From Pseudomonadota bacterium (GTDB taxonomy: Bacteria > Desulfobacterota > Desulfobulbia > Desulfobulbales > Desulfocapsaceae), in contig JAEYNP010000120.1 in the NCBI GenBank assembly GCA_023412495.1, forward strand, positions 62,001 to 126,000: a stretch of 64,000 bases of DNA, read 5' to 3'. Under the pieces are notes generated by a model that worked only from the letters and a program-made list of their open reading frames with translations, was not told the origin of the DNA and did no database searches. Below, piece after piece: positions 27,246-37,322 of this stretch; the stretch's first letter is position 1; the number at the start of each line of letters is the position of its first letter. The translations under genes and the position numbers were made by a program.

Positions 27246-27284
27246 GTGCCTTTGAAAAAAATTCTCGTTTTTTTGTGAAGGCAC
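27246..27284. repeat. GTGCCTT...AAGGCAC palindrome
   Basis: The hairpin with ends GTGCCTT (27246-27252) and AAGGCAC (27278-27284) and AT-rich interior is a divergent member of the GTACCTT family. Like the others it is followed by a CTATACCGCCCTTGCGGAG type of tail. Further along (27345-27369) are CTGAACGCTGAGCGCTGACAG heptad-like units. Confidence 0.5.
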
Positions 27285-27421
27285 CTATACCGCCCTTGCG
27301 GAGTGTCAGCTTTTTCCAAAGTGGATTTGGAGGTTTTCACTGAAGCTGAACGCTGAGCGCTGACAGCTGCACAAAAGATGATTGGGGGGAGCCTTCGCCA
27401 TGTATTCATGAGGATGAAGAA

Positions 27422-29596
27422 ATGAAGAACGGTCTTTACCTGCAGCTCATCAGTATCCACGGCCTCATCCGCAGCAATAGCCTCGAACTCGGCCGGGATG
27501 CCGACACCGGGGGCCAGACCAAATATGTGGTGGAATTGGCCAGGGCTCTTGCAACCGATCCCGGGGTCGCACGGGTCGATCTGGTCACGCGGCTCATCCA
27601 GGACCGGTCCGTTTCCCGCGACTACAGTGCACACATCGAGGAGATTGCCGACAAGGTAAGGATTGTCCGCATCCAGTGCGGCGGTCGGAAGTACTTGAGA
27701 AAGGAGTTGCTCTGGCCCCACCTGGAAGAGTTCATCGACAAGACCATCAAGTTCATCACCACCCAGCCCAAAACGCCGGACATTTTTCACGGCCATTACG
27801 CCGATGCCGGTTATGTGGCCATGCAGCTGGCCGCCGCCTTTGACGCCCCGTTCATCTTCACCGGCCACTCCATGGGCCGCAACAAGCTGGCCAAGCTGCT
27901 CGCCGACGGCATGACCGAGCCGGAGGTCGACCGCATATATAAGATGCGGACCCGCATCGACCACGAGGAAAAGATCATCGCCAAGGCGGATCTGATCATT
28001 ACCTCCACCCAGCAGGAGATCGACCTCCAGTACGGCCTGTACGATAACGGCGGGAGTGGCAAGTACAAGGTGATCCCGCCGGGGCTGGAGCTCGATGCCT
28101 TCTATCCCTATTACGATTCCCAGCTCGATATTGAACTGCTCAGCGAAGAGGAGAAGCAGACCGCGATCACCCTGCAAAAAGAGCTGCACCGGTTCTGGGC
28201 CAGGCCGGAGAAGCCCTTCATCCTCGCCCTCTGCCGGCCGGACCACCGCAAGAATATCGGCGGTATGATCGAGGCCTACGGGTTGGACAAGGAACTCCAA
28301 GCAATTGCCAACCTTGCAATCTTTGCCGGAATACGTCATGACATCAAACAGATGGGTGATAACGAAAAACTGGTTCTGACCGAGATGCTCTTGCAGATGG
28401 ATCGATTCGATCTCTACGGCAAGCTAGCCATCCCGAAGAAGCACGACTTTGCCACCGAGGTCCCGGCCCTTTACCGGATGTGCGCCCAGAGTCACGGGGT
28501 CTTCGTCAATCCGGCCCTGGTGGAGCCCTTCGGTCTCACCCTTATCGAGGCCTCGGCCTGCGGTCTGCCCATCGTGGCCACGGGTGACGGGGGACCCGTG
28601 GATATCGTCCGCAACTGCGAAAGCGGGCTTTTGGTCGACGTGAGCCGGGCCGAAGCGATCAGCGAAGCGATAAAAAAGATCCTCATCGACGCAGGACTCT
28701 GGAACACCTTCTCCAACAACGGCATCAATGGTGTCCGCCGCCACTATTCCTGGAAAGCCCATTGCACCGCCACTATGACAGAGTATTACCGGCTGCTGCC
28801 CCAATTTCAGGAAGCAGAGAATAACTCGCGCCCGTTCCTGGCCCGTCCTTCCTTCGGCCGGAGGCTCACAGGTCTGCGCAAGCTCCTCATCTGCGATATC
28901 GACAATACTCTAATCGGCGACGATGCGAGTCTCCTGCAACTCCTGGTTCTGCTGGAGGAGCATCGTCACGAACTGGCCTGGGGGGTGGCCACGGGCCGGA
29001 GCCTGGAGTTGACCCTGGAAGCGATGACCGATTACAACATCCCCATTCCCGATATCCTCATTTGCTCCGTGGGTACGGAGATATACTACGGCCCGGATCT
29101 CCGCATGGACAAGGGCTGGCAGAATCACATCTCCCATTTGTGGAAGCCGGAGGAGATCAAGGAGGCGCTCTCCGGTCTCGACTTTCTGAGATTCCAGGAG
29201 GCGGAGAGGCAGCGCAGCTTGAAGATCAGTTACTACCTGGACAACGAGGACGACCGGCTCGAGAGAATCCACCAGGTCCTGGACGAAAGAAAATTGCGCT
29301 GCCAGGTCATCTATTCGCACAACCAGTTCCTCGACGTCCTGCCTCATCGCGCATCAAAGGGCCGAGCGGTCAACTACCTGAAGTACAAGTATGAATTTCT
29401 GCCCCGCTACGTGATGGTGGCCGGTGACTCCGGCAACGATGCCGACATGCTGCAGGGCCGGGCACGGGGGTTGATAGTCGGCAATCACAGCGATGAATTG
29501 GCCCATCTCCGGCATGCCCCTCGGGTCTATTTCAGCGAGGGCAGGTATGCCGCCGGCATCATCGAGGGGCTCTACCACTACGGTCTGCTGTCTTAA
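27422..29596 (+). CDS. sps: Sucrose-phosphate synthase with C-terminal HAD phosphatase domain
   Basis: 724 aa. GT-B glycosyltransferase family 4 of the SPS type: N-terminal GGQTKYVVELARAL, FHGHYADAGYVA, nucleotide-binding EPFGLTLIEASACGLP near residue 376. From about residue 480 a HAD-IIB domain follows (LLICDIDNTLIGDD, GDSGNDADML), similar to sucrose-phosphate phosphatase. UDP- or ADP-glucose plus fructose-6-phosphate gives sucrose-6-phosphate; the HAD part may then remove phosphate, or may only be structural as in plants. It is convergent with sucrose synthase. Confidence 0.92.
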   Translation: MKNGLYLQLISIHGLIRSNSLELGRDADTGGQTKYVVELARALATDPGVARVDLVTRLIQDRSVSRDYSAHIEEIADKVRIVRIQCGGRKYLRKELLWPHLEEFIDKTIKFITTQPKTPDIFHGHYADAGYVAMQLAAAFDAPFIFTGHSMGRNKLAKLLADGMTEPEVDRIYKMRTRIDHEEKIIAKADLIITSTQQEIDLQYGLYDNGGSGKYKVIPPGLELDAFYPYYDSQLDIELLSEEEKQTAITLQKELHRFWARPEKPFILALCRPDHRKNIGGMIEAYGLDKELQAIANLAIFAGIRHDIKQMGDNEKLVLTEMLLQMDRFDLYGKLAIPKKHDFATEVPALYRMCAQSHGVFVNPALVEPFGLTLIEASACGLPIVATGDGGPVDIVRNCESGLLVDVSRAEAISEAIKKILIDAGLWNTFSNNGINGVRRHYSWKAHCTATMTEYYRLLPQFQEAENNSRPFLARPSFGRRLTGLRKLLICDIDNTLIGDDASLLQLLVLLEEHRHELAWGVATGRSLELTLEAMTDYNIPIPDILICSVGTEIYYGPDLRMDKGWQNHISHLWKPEEIKEALSGLDFLRFQEAERQRSLKISYYLDNEDDRLERIHQVLDERKLRCQVIYSHNQFLDVLPHRASKGRAVNYLKYKYEFLPRYVMVAGDSGNDADMLQGRARGLIVGNHSDELAHLRHAPRVYFSEGRYAAGIIEGLYHYGLLS

Positions 29597-29614
29597 AATG
29601 GTGGTAAAATGGTG

Positions 29615-29703
29615 GGGTCAAATCTTTATTCTTGACATTGTGGCTGATTCCTCATTGAAATCAATGGTTGTTGAAGAAAATGTCAAGGATAAAGATTTGA
29701 CCC
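29615..29703. repeat. Long inverted repeat between the convergent sucrose genes
   Basis: Arms of 25 nt (29615-29639 and 29679-29703) are complementary except one G-T position. They start GGGTCAAATCTTTATTCTTG. A small internal dyad CATTGA/TCAATG lies in the loop. It sits between the stop codons of sps and susA and can act as a bidirectional terminator. Its form also suits a small palindromic mobile repeat. Confidence 0.75.
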
Positions 29704-29710
29704 TACCTGT

Positions 29711-32095
29711 TCAATCCTGCTCCATCCCGGAGGCCAGGCGGCGGTACTGCAGATGGTAGAGCATCTCCAGGTAGCGGTTGGTCTCCTGGCGTTCCAGGTT
29801 GGTGGCGAACTTCCAGAAGCCGTAGATGCAGGTGAGCGACAGCAGCCTTTTGCTGTACAGACGCCAGGTATACTGGGCCTGGACCCGGTTGAGCGCCCCC
29901 TCGGAGATCTTTCGCCAATAGCTGGGATCGGTCCGGCAATCCCGGAAAAACTCGGCCAGCAGCGTTGAGGCGGCTTCGCCATAGTTTGGATCGATATGGA
30001 ATCCTGAGACACCGCTCTCGATGATCTCAAGGGGTCCCCCATAGCGGGTGGCGAAGGTCGGGAGCCCCGAGGCCATGGCCTCGATGACGGTGAGCCCGAA
30101 GGCCTCGAACAGGGCCGGCTGGACGAAAACCCCCTGGTGATCGGCGATGACCCGGTAGAGTTCCCCCGAGATCTTTTTGTCGAGCCGCAGGCCGAGCCAG
30201 CGGACCTGGTCGTCGAGGCCGTATTTTCCCAAAAGTTCGTGCATCAGCAGGATCTGCGCCCGCTCCTCCTCGTCTCCGGATTGTTCCGGGTCGATATTGC
30301 CGCCGACGATGACCAGGTTTGCCAGCTCGCGCAACCGGCTGTCCCGGCCGTACCATTCGACCAGGCCGGTGAGGTTCTTGATGTGGTCGAGTCGGGCCAT
30401 GGAAAAAATAAGGGGCTTGTCCCGGTCGACGAGCACTCCCCGGCCCTGGGGATGGGGGCCGCCGAACAGCAGCGCTTCGATCTCTTCAATCAATTCGGTA
30501 AAGCGGCGGTCGCGGTCCCGGTAGGGAAAGTAAATGACTTCATCGGCGCCGGGGGAGACGATATTGAATTTCGGGTCGAAGACGTCGATGCCCTGGATGA
30601 TCCGCTGAAGTTCCGGCATGGTGAATGAGGAATAGCTCTCGTACTGCCCGACCACATCCGCGGACCCGGCGATCTCCTGGAAAGTCGAGGTGATGATGAA
30701 GTCCGCCGCGTTCATGGCGATCATATCGGCGGTGAACTGACAGGCGAAATGGTACTGTTCCTCCAACTGCCTCCAGTAGACCGCCGAGTAGAGGTATTTG
30801 GTTTTCTCCAGGGCGTGGGCGATGGTGCACTGGGTGACGCCGAGGCTTTTCGCCATGATATAGGAGACGAGGTTGCCGTCCGAGTAGTTGCCGATGACGA
30901 GATCGGGTCTCCGCCCGAAGAGCCTCACCACCTCGTCCTTCGCTTCCGCCGCAAATCGCTCCAGAAAGGGCCAGACCTGGAAACGGGAGATCCACTGGGG
31001 CAGGATGGAGCCGTCCCGGCGCCTGAAGGGAACGCGCACGATGTGGACGTTGTCGGTGCCATCGACCTTCTCCATCGGAATATTGCAGGGGGTGTTGCCG
31101 GCTTCGGGAATGAGCCTGGTGACGATCAGGATCTGTGGCCGGATATCCAGACCGTGGTGGTAGATGCGGGCCTGCATTTCGCGCTCCAGGGCCCGCACCT
31201 GATCGAGGATGTAGACGATCTGGCCGCCGGTGTCGGGTAGGCCGAGGACGTTCTCCTGACCGAAGTAGCCGTGGGGCGAGATGATGGCGATGTTGAAGAT
31301 CATCGGCACCAGGGTGATGAAGCGCATGAGGTTTTCGTGGTCAGGGGCCTCCAGCAGGTCGGCCAGGCGGCTGAAGCTCTTGCCGATCTGCTTGCCCGTC
31401 CGTCCCCAGCCCGGCGCAAAGCCGAGCCCCTCCAGGTGCGGGGCCATATCCCGCCACTCCCTTTCCGGCGGCTGCCGGTGGACGTACTCCATGCCGTCGG
31501 CCAGCGCCGCGTGCAGTTCCCGGATGTTCCTGATCCGGTCATTGATCATGAACGGCTGGTTGCCGTAGCCGTGGACCTTCAGGAAGGAAAAGATCAGCTC
31601 GTCGCCGCCCGCCAGGTTACGGGACAGCCGGTTGGAGAAGACCCGGTTGAGGAATTCCACGCCGTGGCCGATGGAGCGGACCTGGGTCATCTTGGGGAAA
31701 TCCCGCTCGAAGGGCTGGAGATCGAATTCCAGCACCGGCCCAGGCGGCATGCCCAGAACGATCTTTTCCTTGAAGGAGAGGAAGTCCTCCACGCCGATCT
31801 CCTTCACCCCTCTATCGGCGAAGGTATACTGCAGGTAATGCCATCGGGCGACCTTAGGCCTGACGGCAAGGCACAGCCGGTGCTCGTCGATGACCGCCTC
31901 CTGGGTCCGGGCCAGGGCCTCACCCAGCGCGGAACCGGTCAATTCGTCAAGTCCCGCCTCCTGTGTGAAGGCGATAAGCTCGTCCCACAGCTCGCTCTTT
32001 AAGAGGAAAGGCCGGTGAAGGGAACGGTAGCGCTCGAATACAGCCGCAACGGTTTCCAGATTTCTGGATATGAAACTCAGCAGGTTGTCGAACAT
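29711..32095 (-). CDS. susA: Sucrose synthase
   Basis: 794 aa, the full length of sucrose synthase. N-terminal regulatory region (about 1-270), then the GT-B core with [17 protein letters not shown] and the E-X7-E motif [25 protein letters not shown] near residue 680. Reversibly makes sucrose from NDP-glucose and fructose, mainly cleaving sucrose in vivo. ATG 32095 follows AGAAGGAGCCCCC. Together with sps it gives both synthesis and breakdown of sucrose, perhaps as osmolyte or reserve. Confidence 0.94.
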   Translation of the reverse strand: MFDNLLSFISRNLETVAAVFERYRSLHRPFLLKSELWDELIAFTQEAGLDELTGSALGEALARTQEAVIDEHRLCLAVRPKVARWHYLQYTFADRGVKEIGVEDFLSFKEKIVLGMPPGPVLEFDLQPFERDFPKMTQVRSIGHGVEFLNRVFSNRLSRNLAGGDELIFSFLKVHGYGNQPFMINDRIRNIRELHAALADGMEYVHRQPPEREWRDMAPHLEGLGFAPGWGRTGKQIGKSFSRLADLLEAPDHENLMRFITLVPMIFNIAIISPHGYFGQENVLGLPDTGGQIVYILDQVRALEREMQARIYHHGLDIRPQILIVTRLIPEAGNTPCNIPMEKVDGTDNVHIVRVPFRRRDGSILPQWISRFQVWPFLERFAAEAKDEVVRLFGRRPDLVIGNYSDGNLVSYIMAKSLGVTQCTIAHALEKTKYLYSAVYWRQLEEQYHFACQFTADMIAMNAADFIITSTFQEIAGSADVVGQYESYSSFTMPELQRIIQGIDVFDPKFNIVSPGADEVIYFPYRDRDRRFTELIEEIEALLFGGPHPQGRGVLVDRDKPLIFSMARLDHIKNLTGLVEWYGRDSRLRELANLVIVGGNIDPEQSGDEEERAQILLMHELLGKYGLDDQVRWLGLRLDKKISGELYRVIADHQGVFVQPALFEAFGLTVIEAMASGLPTFATRYGGPLEIIESGVSGFHIDPNYGEAASTLLAEFFRDCRTDPSYWRKISEGALNRVQAQYTWRLYSKRLLSLTCIYGFWKFATNLERQETNRYLEMLYHLQYRRLASGMEQD

Positions 32096-32312
32096 GGGGG
32101 GCTCCTTCTACGAAAACGGTAGTCTCGGAAGGTTACGGCAGGCTATCCCCAAGTGGCGCGCGGGCAGTAAATCCGCGACAGAGCAGGTTTGCCCCTACTT
32201 CGCTGCAGGCCTGCGCGGGGAGAATGCCGTCAGTACCTTCCCTTTATGAGAATTACCCATAACCATAAAACAACACGCCCGATTGTTAAGGAATTTTTCG
32301 CCCTGATCCGGC

Positions 32313-33194
32313 TCATGCACTGCGGTAATTGGTGAGCGAGACGCCGAAGAGGACGAGGATCCCGCCGGCGAGGACGATCGGCCTGATCGACTCGCCGAGG
32401 ATCATCTGCGCCAGCAAGAGGGCGAATACCGGCACCAGGTTGATGAAGATGCCGGCCCTGGAAGCCCCTATCTTCTTGATTCCGGAGTAATAGAGGGAGA
32501 AGCCGATGGCGGTCCCGCCGATGCCGAGATAGGCGAGGCTTCCCCAGTCGGAGGGGCTGATACTGGCGAGGCGGCTGAAGATGCCGGCCCGAGCGGCGGG
32601 AACAGCGAGGAGGAGGGTGCCGATGATGGAGGAATAGCAGACCGCGGAGAGCGGCGAGAGCGACTTCAGCACTGACCGGCCGATCAGCGAATAGGCCGAC
32701 CAGCTCAGCACGCAGCCGAGCAGGGCCTGTTCGCCCGGTCCGAAGCCGCCGGTGAAGAGGGCGGCGGGGTTGCCGTTGGCGATGACGGTCGCCGCGCCGA
32801 TAAGGGAGATGAGGACGCCCGCGATTTTGAGCCGGGTGAGCCGTTCCCGCAGGAACATGGCGGCGAGAATGGTGATGACGAGTGGGGTGCCGGCGACGAT
32901 GAGGGAGGCCCGACCGGCACTGATATGCTGCAGCCCGTAGAAGAAGAAGACGTTGTAGGCAAAGACCCCGGTCATGCCGAGCAGCAGCAGGGGCAGCCAC
33001 AGCCGGAAGCGCGGCAGGGTGAGCCGGCCGTCGACGAGACGGACGATGGCCACCATCGCAAGCGAGGCGATGAGGAAACGCAGGAAGGCGGAGCCGGCCG
33101 GATCGACGTGACCCGCCAGCAGACGGCCGGCGATGAAGGTGCCGCCCCAGAGGAGCATGGTGAGGATCAGGGAAAAGTAGGTGAGGAAAGGCAT
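32313..33194 (-). CDS. EamA/DMT family transporter
   Basis: 293 aa, about ten TM segments as two EamA repeats (SLILTMLLWGGTFIAGRL at the start, GEQALLGCVLSWSAYSLIGR in the second). Exporter of unknown small metabolite. ATG 33194 is preferred over 33242 because the family starts directly with the first TM segment. It is divergent from the MFS gene. Three EamA genes in this window are not close paralogs by eye. Confidence 0.85.
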   Translation of the reverse strand: MPFLTYFSLILTMLLWGGTFIAGRLLAGHVDPAGSAFLRFLIASLAMVAIVRLVDGRLTLPRFRLWLPLLLLGMTGVFAYNVFFFYGLQHISAGRASLIVAGTPLVITILAAMFLRERLTRLKIAGVLISLIGAATVIANGNPAALFTGGFGPGEQALLGCVLSWSAYSLIGRSVLKSLSPLSAVCYSSIIGTLLLAVPAARAGIFSRLASISPSDWGSLAYLGIGGTAIGFSLYYSGIKKIGASRAGIFINLVPVFALLLAQMILGESIRPIVLAGGILVLFGVSLTNYRSA

Positions 33195-33392
33195 GGCCGG
33201 CTCTCTGCAAATGATTTGACGATCGCGTAAATGTCGACCCAAGGATAGTGGGCGAGAATCCCCTTGTCAACAACTCCTCCAGGGAGAGGAGCCTTCGTGG
33301 CGCGCGCGGGTCTCGCAATCATCGTTCTTTTCCGGTATCTTGCGCAGGTAAGACGACGGAAAAAGCGAATCTTTCACAAGGGAGAGGCGGCG

Positions 33393-34673
33393 ATGCGGCT
33401 GAAGATGACCAGGGAGGAACTGAGCTGGGTGCTCTACGATGTGGGCAATTCCGCCTTCGTGCTCATCATGGTGACCGCCATCATGCCGATCTTTTTCAAG
33501 GACGTGGCGGCGGCCGGCATGAGCCCCGCGGAATCGACGGCCAACTGGGGCTTCGCCAATTCCGCCGCCTCGCTGATCCTCGCCCTGCTCGCGCCGGTGC
33601 TCGGGGCGTTCGCCGACTATGAGGGGCGGAAAAAAATGTTTTTCCTGGCATTCATGGGGGTGGGCATCTTGTTTACCCTCCTGCTCACCACGGTTTCCGC
33701 CGGACAATGGCTGTGGTGCCTGGTGCTCTTCGTTATCGCCCGGGTCGGCTGGGCCGGTTCCAACATCTTCTACGACGCCTTCCTGCCCGATGTCGCGAGC
33801 CGCGATCGCATGGACCTCGTCTCGGCCTGGGGCTTTGCCTACGGCTATGTGGGCAGCGTCATCCCTTTTCTTGCCGTCATCGGCCTGATCATGGCCGCCG
33901 GCACCGGTGGCGGCCTGCCCGAGGGGGAAACCAGGACCGGCTTCGTCATCGTCGCCCTCTGGTGGCTGGCTTTTGCCCTGCCGGCCGCCAAGAATCTGCG
34001 ACAGGTCCACTACCTGCCGATGCCTGCCGCTCCCGTCGCCGAAAGCTTCAGGCGGCTGTGGCGGACCATGACCGAAATCCGCAGGTACCGGCAAGTCTTT
34101 GTCTTTCTCGCCGCCTATTTCTTCTACATCGACGGGGTCGATACCATCATCACCATGTCCACCGCCTACGGCCGTGACCTCGGTTTCGGGGTGACTATGC
34201 TGATCGTGGTCCTGCTGGTCATCCAGCTGCTGGCTTTTCCCTTCGCCCTGCTTTTCGGGCGGCTGGCCGCGGTCTATTCCACGAAGCGGCTGCTCTATGC
34301 CGGGATCGCCATCTACAGTTTCGTGACCCTCGTCGCCTTCCTGCTGCCGGTCGTGGACGACCCGCGCCTCAAGACTCTTCTCTACTGGTGCATCGCCGTG
34401 CTGGTGGCCTCGGCCATGGGCGGCATCCAGGCGCTCAGCCGGAGCTACTACGGCAAGCTCATCCCCGCGGAAAAGAGTGCGGAGTTCTACGGCTTTTACA
34501 ATGTCTTCGGGAAATTCGCGGCGATCACCGGGCCTTTGCTGGTGGGAGTGGTCGGGAGACTGACCGGCGAGACCCGCTGGGGGGTGCTCTGCATCCTCAT
34601 CCTCTTCGTGGCGGGGGCCGGGCTGCTCTCCTTAACAGAAGACAGAAGCCAGAGGACAGAAGACAGATCATAA
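33393..34673 (+). CDS. MFS transporter, UMF1/Atg22-like family
   Basis: 426 aa, about 12 TM segments. The N-terminal LSWVLYDVGNSAFVLIMVTAIMPIFF is the UMF1-family signature, and NIFYDAFLPDVA near residue 130 supports it. Start ATG 33393 follows AAGGGAGAGGCGGCG. The C-terminal 15 residues (TEDRSQRTEDRS) are translated from the AGACAGA repeat, so the native stop was probably lost. Substrate unknown; family members have been linked to amino-acid or lysosomal/vacuolar efflux. Confidence 0.85.
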   Translation: MRLKMTREELSWVLYDVGNSAFVLIMVTAIMPIFFKDVAAAGMSPAESTANWGFANSAASLILALLAPVLGAFADYEGRKKMFFLAFMGVGILFTLLLTTVSAGQWLWCLVLFVIARVGWAGSNIFYDAFLPDVASRDRMDLVSAWGFAYGYVGSVIPFLAVIGLIMAAGTGGGLPEGETRTGFVIVALWWLAFALPAAKNLRQVHYLPMPAAPVAESFRRLWRTMTEIRRYRQVFVFLAAYFFYIDGVDTIITMSTAYGRDLGFGVTMLIVVLLVIQLLAFPFALLFGRLAAVYSTKRLLYAGIAIYSFVTLVAFLLPVVDDPRLKTLLYWCIAVLVASAMGGIQALSRSYYGKLIPAEKSAEFYGFYNVFGKFAAITGPLLVGVVGRLTGETRWGVLCILILFVAGAGLLSLTEDRSQRTEDRS

Positions 34674-34980
34674 TGGTCGCCGAATCAGAAGCCAGAGGAC
34701 AGAAGACAGAAGACAGATAGGATGTCGCCGGAGGCGACAAAGAGATCTGTTATGACGGGCGAATACAAGATTCGCCCCTACGGCCCAAGCGAATCGATCT
34801 GCTATTTGGATCGTTGGATCGTTCCCACGCTCCAGCGTCCCGAGTTGACGGAAAAGCCAAACCTGCTATTGTGTCGCCTCCGGCGGACATATCAATCTGT
34901 CTTCTGTCTTCTGACTTCTGGCTTCTGATTCGGCGACCCAATTGTCTGTCTTCTGTCCTCTGTCTTCTGTCTTCTGATGT
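34630..34980. repeat. Composite inverted repeat with ACAGAAG units
   Basis: Arms 34675-34739 and 34872-34938 are about 65 nt long and closely complementary (GGTCGCCGAATCAGAAGCCA in one, its complement in the other). The outer flanks are ACAGAAG/CTTCTGT tandem units. The centre has a GGGCGAAT/ATTCGCCC hairpin (34757-34777). It lies between convergent MFS and ClC genes and encodes the C-terminal tails of both. Confidence 0.8.
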
Positions 34981-37051
34981 CGCAGGAATTCAAAAAGTTC
35001 TTTATCCCCTCGATATCCTCAAGCCGCCCATAGACCGTGATCACATCCCCGGCGTTCAGGGCGGTATCGCCCCTGGGGATGAGGATCTGGCCGCCGCGCT
35101 TGATCGATACCATGTTCACGGTGGCGGGCAGGGGCAGGTCCTTAATCATGGCATTGCTGCAGCTGTCCTCCTCTTTCAAAACGAATTCGACGAAACCGTT
35201 TTCCTTCGGCTTGCGCAGCTCCACCTGCTGCTCGACGATCTGGCCGCGCTGCTTGCGCACCACCCCGACATCGTAGGCCCGCAGGATGTCGCTGCGGCTG
35301 ATGATGCCGCAGAGGGTCCTGGCGTCGTGGCGGTCCACCACCGGCAGCCGGGCCAGGTCCCTGGGCGACATCTTCTGGATGGCCAGCCAAATCGGTTCGT
35401 CCGGGAAGACGGTGATCGGGTCGGTGACCGCGAGATGGGCGACGGTCAAGCCCTTCGAGCTGAAGTCCGGTTCCGACTGGGCGCGGTGGACGTCCTGCAG
35501 GGTAACGAATCCCCACAGTTTGTCGCCGTCCGCCATCACCGGAAAGCCGAGGATGTGGGTGTCCTGGAAAAGGGCCATGAGCTCCGAGAAGGAGGCATCC
35601 TTGTGGATGGTGATAGGCCTGCTCTTCATCACCTCGCTCACCTTCACCCCCTGCATGATGTCGAGATCCCGGCCCCCGGAGAACCGGACTCCGCGGCGGG
35701 CCAGCTTCATGGTGTAGATCGACTCCGGGTGCAGCCACTGTGAGAAGTAGCTGGCCGTGACCCCGGCCACCATCAGCGGCAGGATCATCCCGTAATCGTT
35801 GCTCATTTCGAAGACGATGAGCATGGCCGTGAGCGGCGCCCGGGCGGTCGCCGAAAAGAGCGCCGCCATGCCGACCAGGGCAAACGCCCCGATATGCTGT
35901 TCCACCCCGGGAATCCAGAAGCCGAAGACATGGCCCATCGCCCCGCCAAGCATCGCCCCGATAAAGAGCGAGGGGGCAAAGACGCCGCCGGAATTGCCGG
36001 AGCCGAGAGTGAAGGAGGTGGCGAGCGGCTTGAGGAAGACCAGCGCCGCGAGGATCCACAGCGGGGTCTGGCCGTGGATGGCCGCCTGGATAAAGGGGAA
36101 GCCCGACCCGTACATGTGGGGAATGGGGGTGCTGAGGGCCGGGCCGTGGGCGCCGGAACCGGTGGGGAAGGTCAGCCCCGGCAGATGCATGTATATCAGT
36201 CCGAGGAGCCCCAGCAGCACGCCGCCCACCGCCGGCTTGAACAGCTGCGGGAATTTCCAGGCATCGAAGGTGACCTCGGCGAAATTCAGCATCCGGATGA
36301 ACATGATGCCGACAAGCGCCGCGGTGAGGCCCAAGAGCAGATAAAGGAAGATCTCCTCCGGGCCGTGCATGGAGTAAGCCGGCACCTGAAAGGCGAACTT
36401 GTCGCCGATGATCGACCGGCTGACCACGGCGGCGGAGACCGCGGCGATGACCACGTTGCCGAAGGCCCGCATCTGCAGGCCGCACATCAGCACCTCGATG
36501 GCGAAGGCGACGCCTGCGATGGGGGCGTTGAAGGTGGCGGCGATGCCGCCGGCCGCTCCGCAGGCCACCAGATTGCGGATCCGCTCGTCGGAGAGGTGGA
36601 GGATCTGGCCTATGGACGAGCCGAGCGCCGAGCCCACCTGGATGATCGGGCCTTCGCGGCCGGCCGAGCCGCCGGTGCCGATGCAGAGGGCCGAGGCGAC
36701 GATCTTGGCGGCGGCGACCCGCGGGCGGATGCGGCCGCCCCGGAGGATAAGGGCCTGCATGACCTCGGGCACGCCATGGCCTTTCGCCTCCTGGGCAAAG
36801 AGGATGAGCGGCCCGACCAGCAGCCCGCCCACTATGGGCACGAGGAGGTAGATCCACTTGCCGAGGGCGGGGACCAACTCCGACATCGTGCCGAAGGAGA
36901 AGTCCTGGATGGCGAAGATGAGCTTGACGAAGAAGACCGAGGCGAGACCGGCGCTGGCTCCGACGATCACAGAGAGAATGAGGAGCAGGAGTCCTTCCGG
37001 AGGGGTCAAACGGTCAAGGTAGAGGCTCAGTGCCGATCTTTTCGGAGTCAT
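34892..37051 (-). CDS. ClC chloride channel/antiporter with CBS pair and TrkA-C-like domain
   Basis: 719 aa. The ClC core spans about 1-430 with GHGVPEV, the gating glutamate in GSAGREGPIIQ and GSGNSGGVFAPSLFIGA. Two CBS domains follow at about 455-580 (VMKSRPITIHKDASFSELM, LAVTDPITVFPDEPIWLA), then a TrkA-C-like region at about 590-690. Moves chloride, probably with proton counter-transport. The last 30 residues (RRQKTEDRRQ...RRQKTD) come from the repeat region. ATG 37051 is chosen over 37090 by position of the first conserved stretch. Confidence 0.92.
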   Translation of the reverse strand: MTPKRSALSLYLDRLTPPEGLLLLILSVIVGASAGLASVFFVKLIFAIQDFSFGTMSELVPALGKWIYLLVPIVGGLLVGPLILFAQEAKGHGVPEVMQALILRGGRIRPRVAAAKIVASALCIGTGGSAGREGPIIQVGSALGSSIGQILHLSDERIRNLVACGAAGGIAATFNAPIAGVAFAIEVLMCGLQMRAFGNVVIAAVSAAVVSRSIIGDKFAFQVPAYSMHGPEEIFLYLLLGLTAALVGIMFIRMLNFAEVTFDAWKFPQLFKPAVGGVLLGLLGLIYMHLPGLTFPTGSGAHGPALSTPIPHMYGSGFPFIQAAIHGQTPLWILAALVFLKPLATSFTLGSGNSGGVFAPSLFIGAMLGGAMGHVFGFWIPGVEQHIGAFALVGMAALFSATARAPLTAMLIVFEMSNDYGMILPLMVAGVTASYFSQWLHPESIYTMKLARRGVRFSGGRDLDIMQGVKVSEVMKSRPITIHKDASFSELMALFQDTHILGFPVMADGDKLWGFVTLQDVHRAQSEPDFSSKGLTVAHLAVTDPITVFPDEPIWLAIQKMSPRDLARLPVVDRHDARTLCGIISRSDILRAYDVGVVRKQRGQIVEQQVELRKPKENGFVEFVLKEEDSCSNAMIKDLPLPATVNMVSIKRGGQILIPRGDTALNAGDVITVYGRLEDIEGIKNFLNSCDIRRQKTEDRRQTIGSPNQKPEVRRQKTD

Positions 37052-37322
37052 GGGGCCGCCTGAAGAAAAGAAAAAATGCCGCCATGGCAATCGCTGAGGT
37101 GAACGAACTCAGCGGAAGCCGGGAAGCAACAAAAGTGATCGCTCACGTACCTCACTGCATGGCACGGTGGTGGAATGGTTTTCGCTGAAAAACACGAAAA
37201 TTCATTCCTCTCAGCGAATGGGTGGACTATTACCTCTTTCACCGAGACAATTCAAGCCCAAAGGAGTCGGGTTTTCGCCTGGAAACGCTCCCTTGGGCGG
37301 TTTTTGCCCGGACCTTTTCGGC
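37052..37322. other. Spacer between aroC and clc
   Basis: About 270 bases, no gene. It contains an inverted repeat TTCGCTGA (37181-37188) / TCAGCGAA (37211-37218) around CACGAAAATTCATTCC, a relative of the palindrome at 25541. Confidence 0.5.

Noticed and set aside
34892..37090. Other long frames on both strands over the clc gene (for example 35142-36857 and 35894-37063)
   Set aside because: They overlap a full-length ClC protein with all its motifs; compositions are those of frame-shifted GC-rich DNA.
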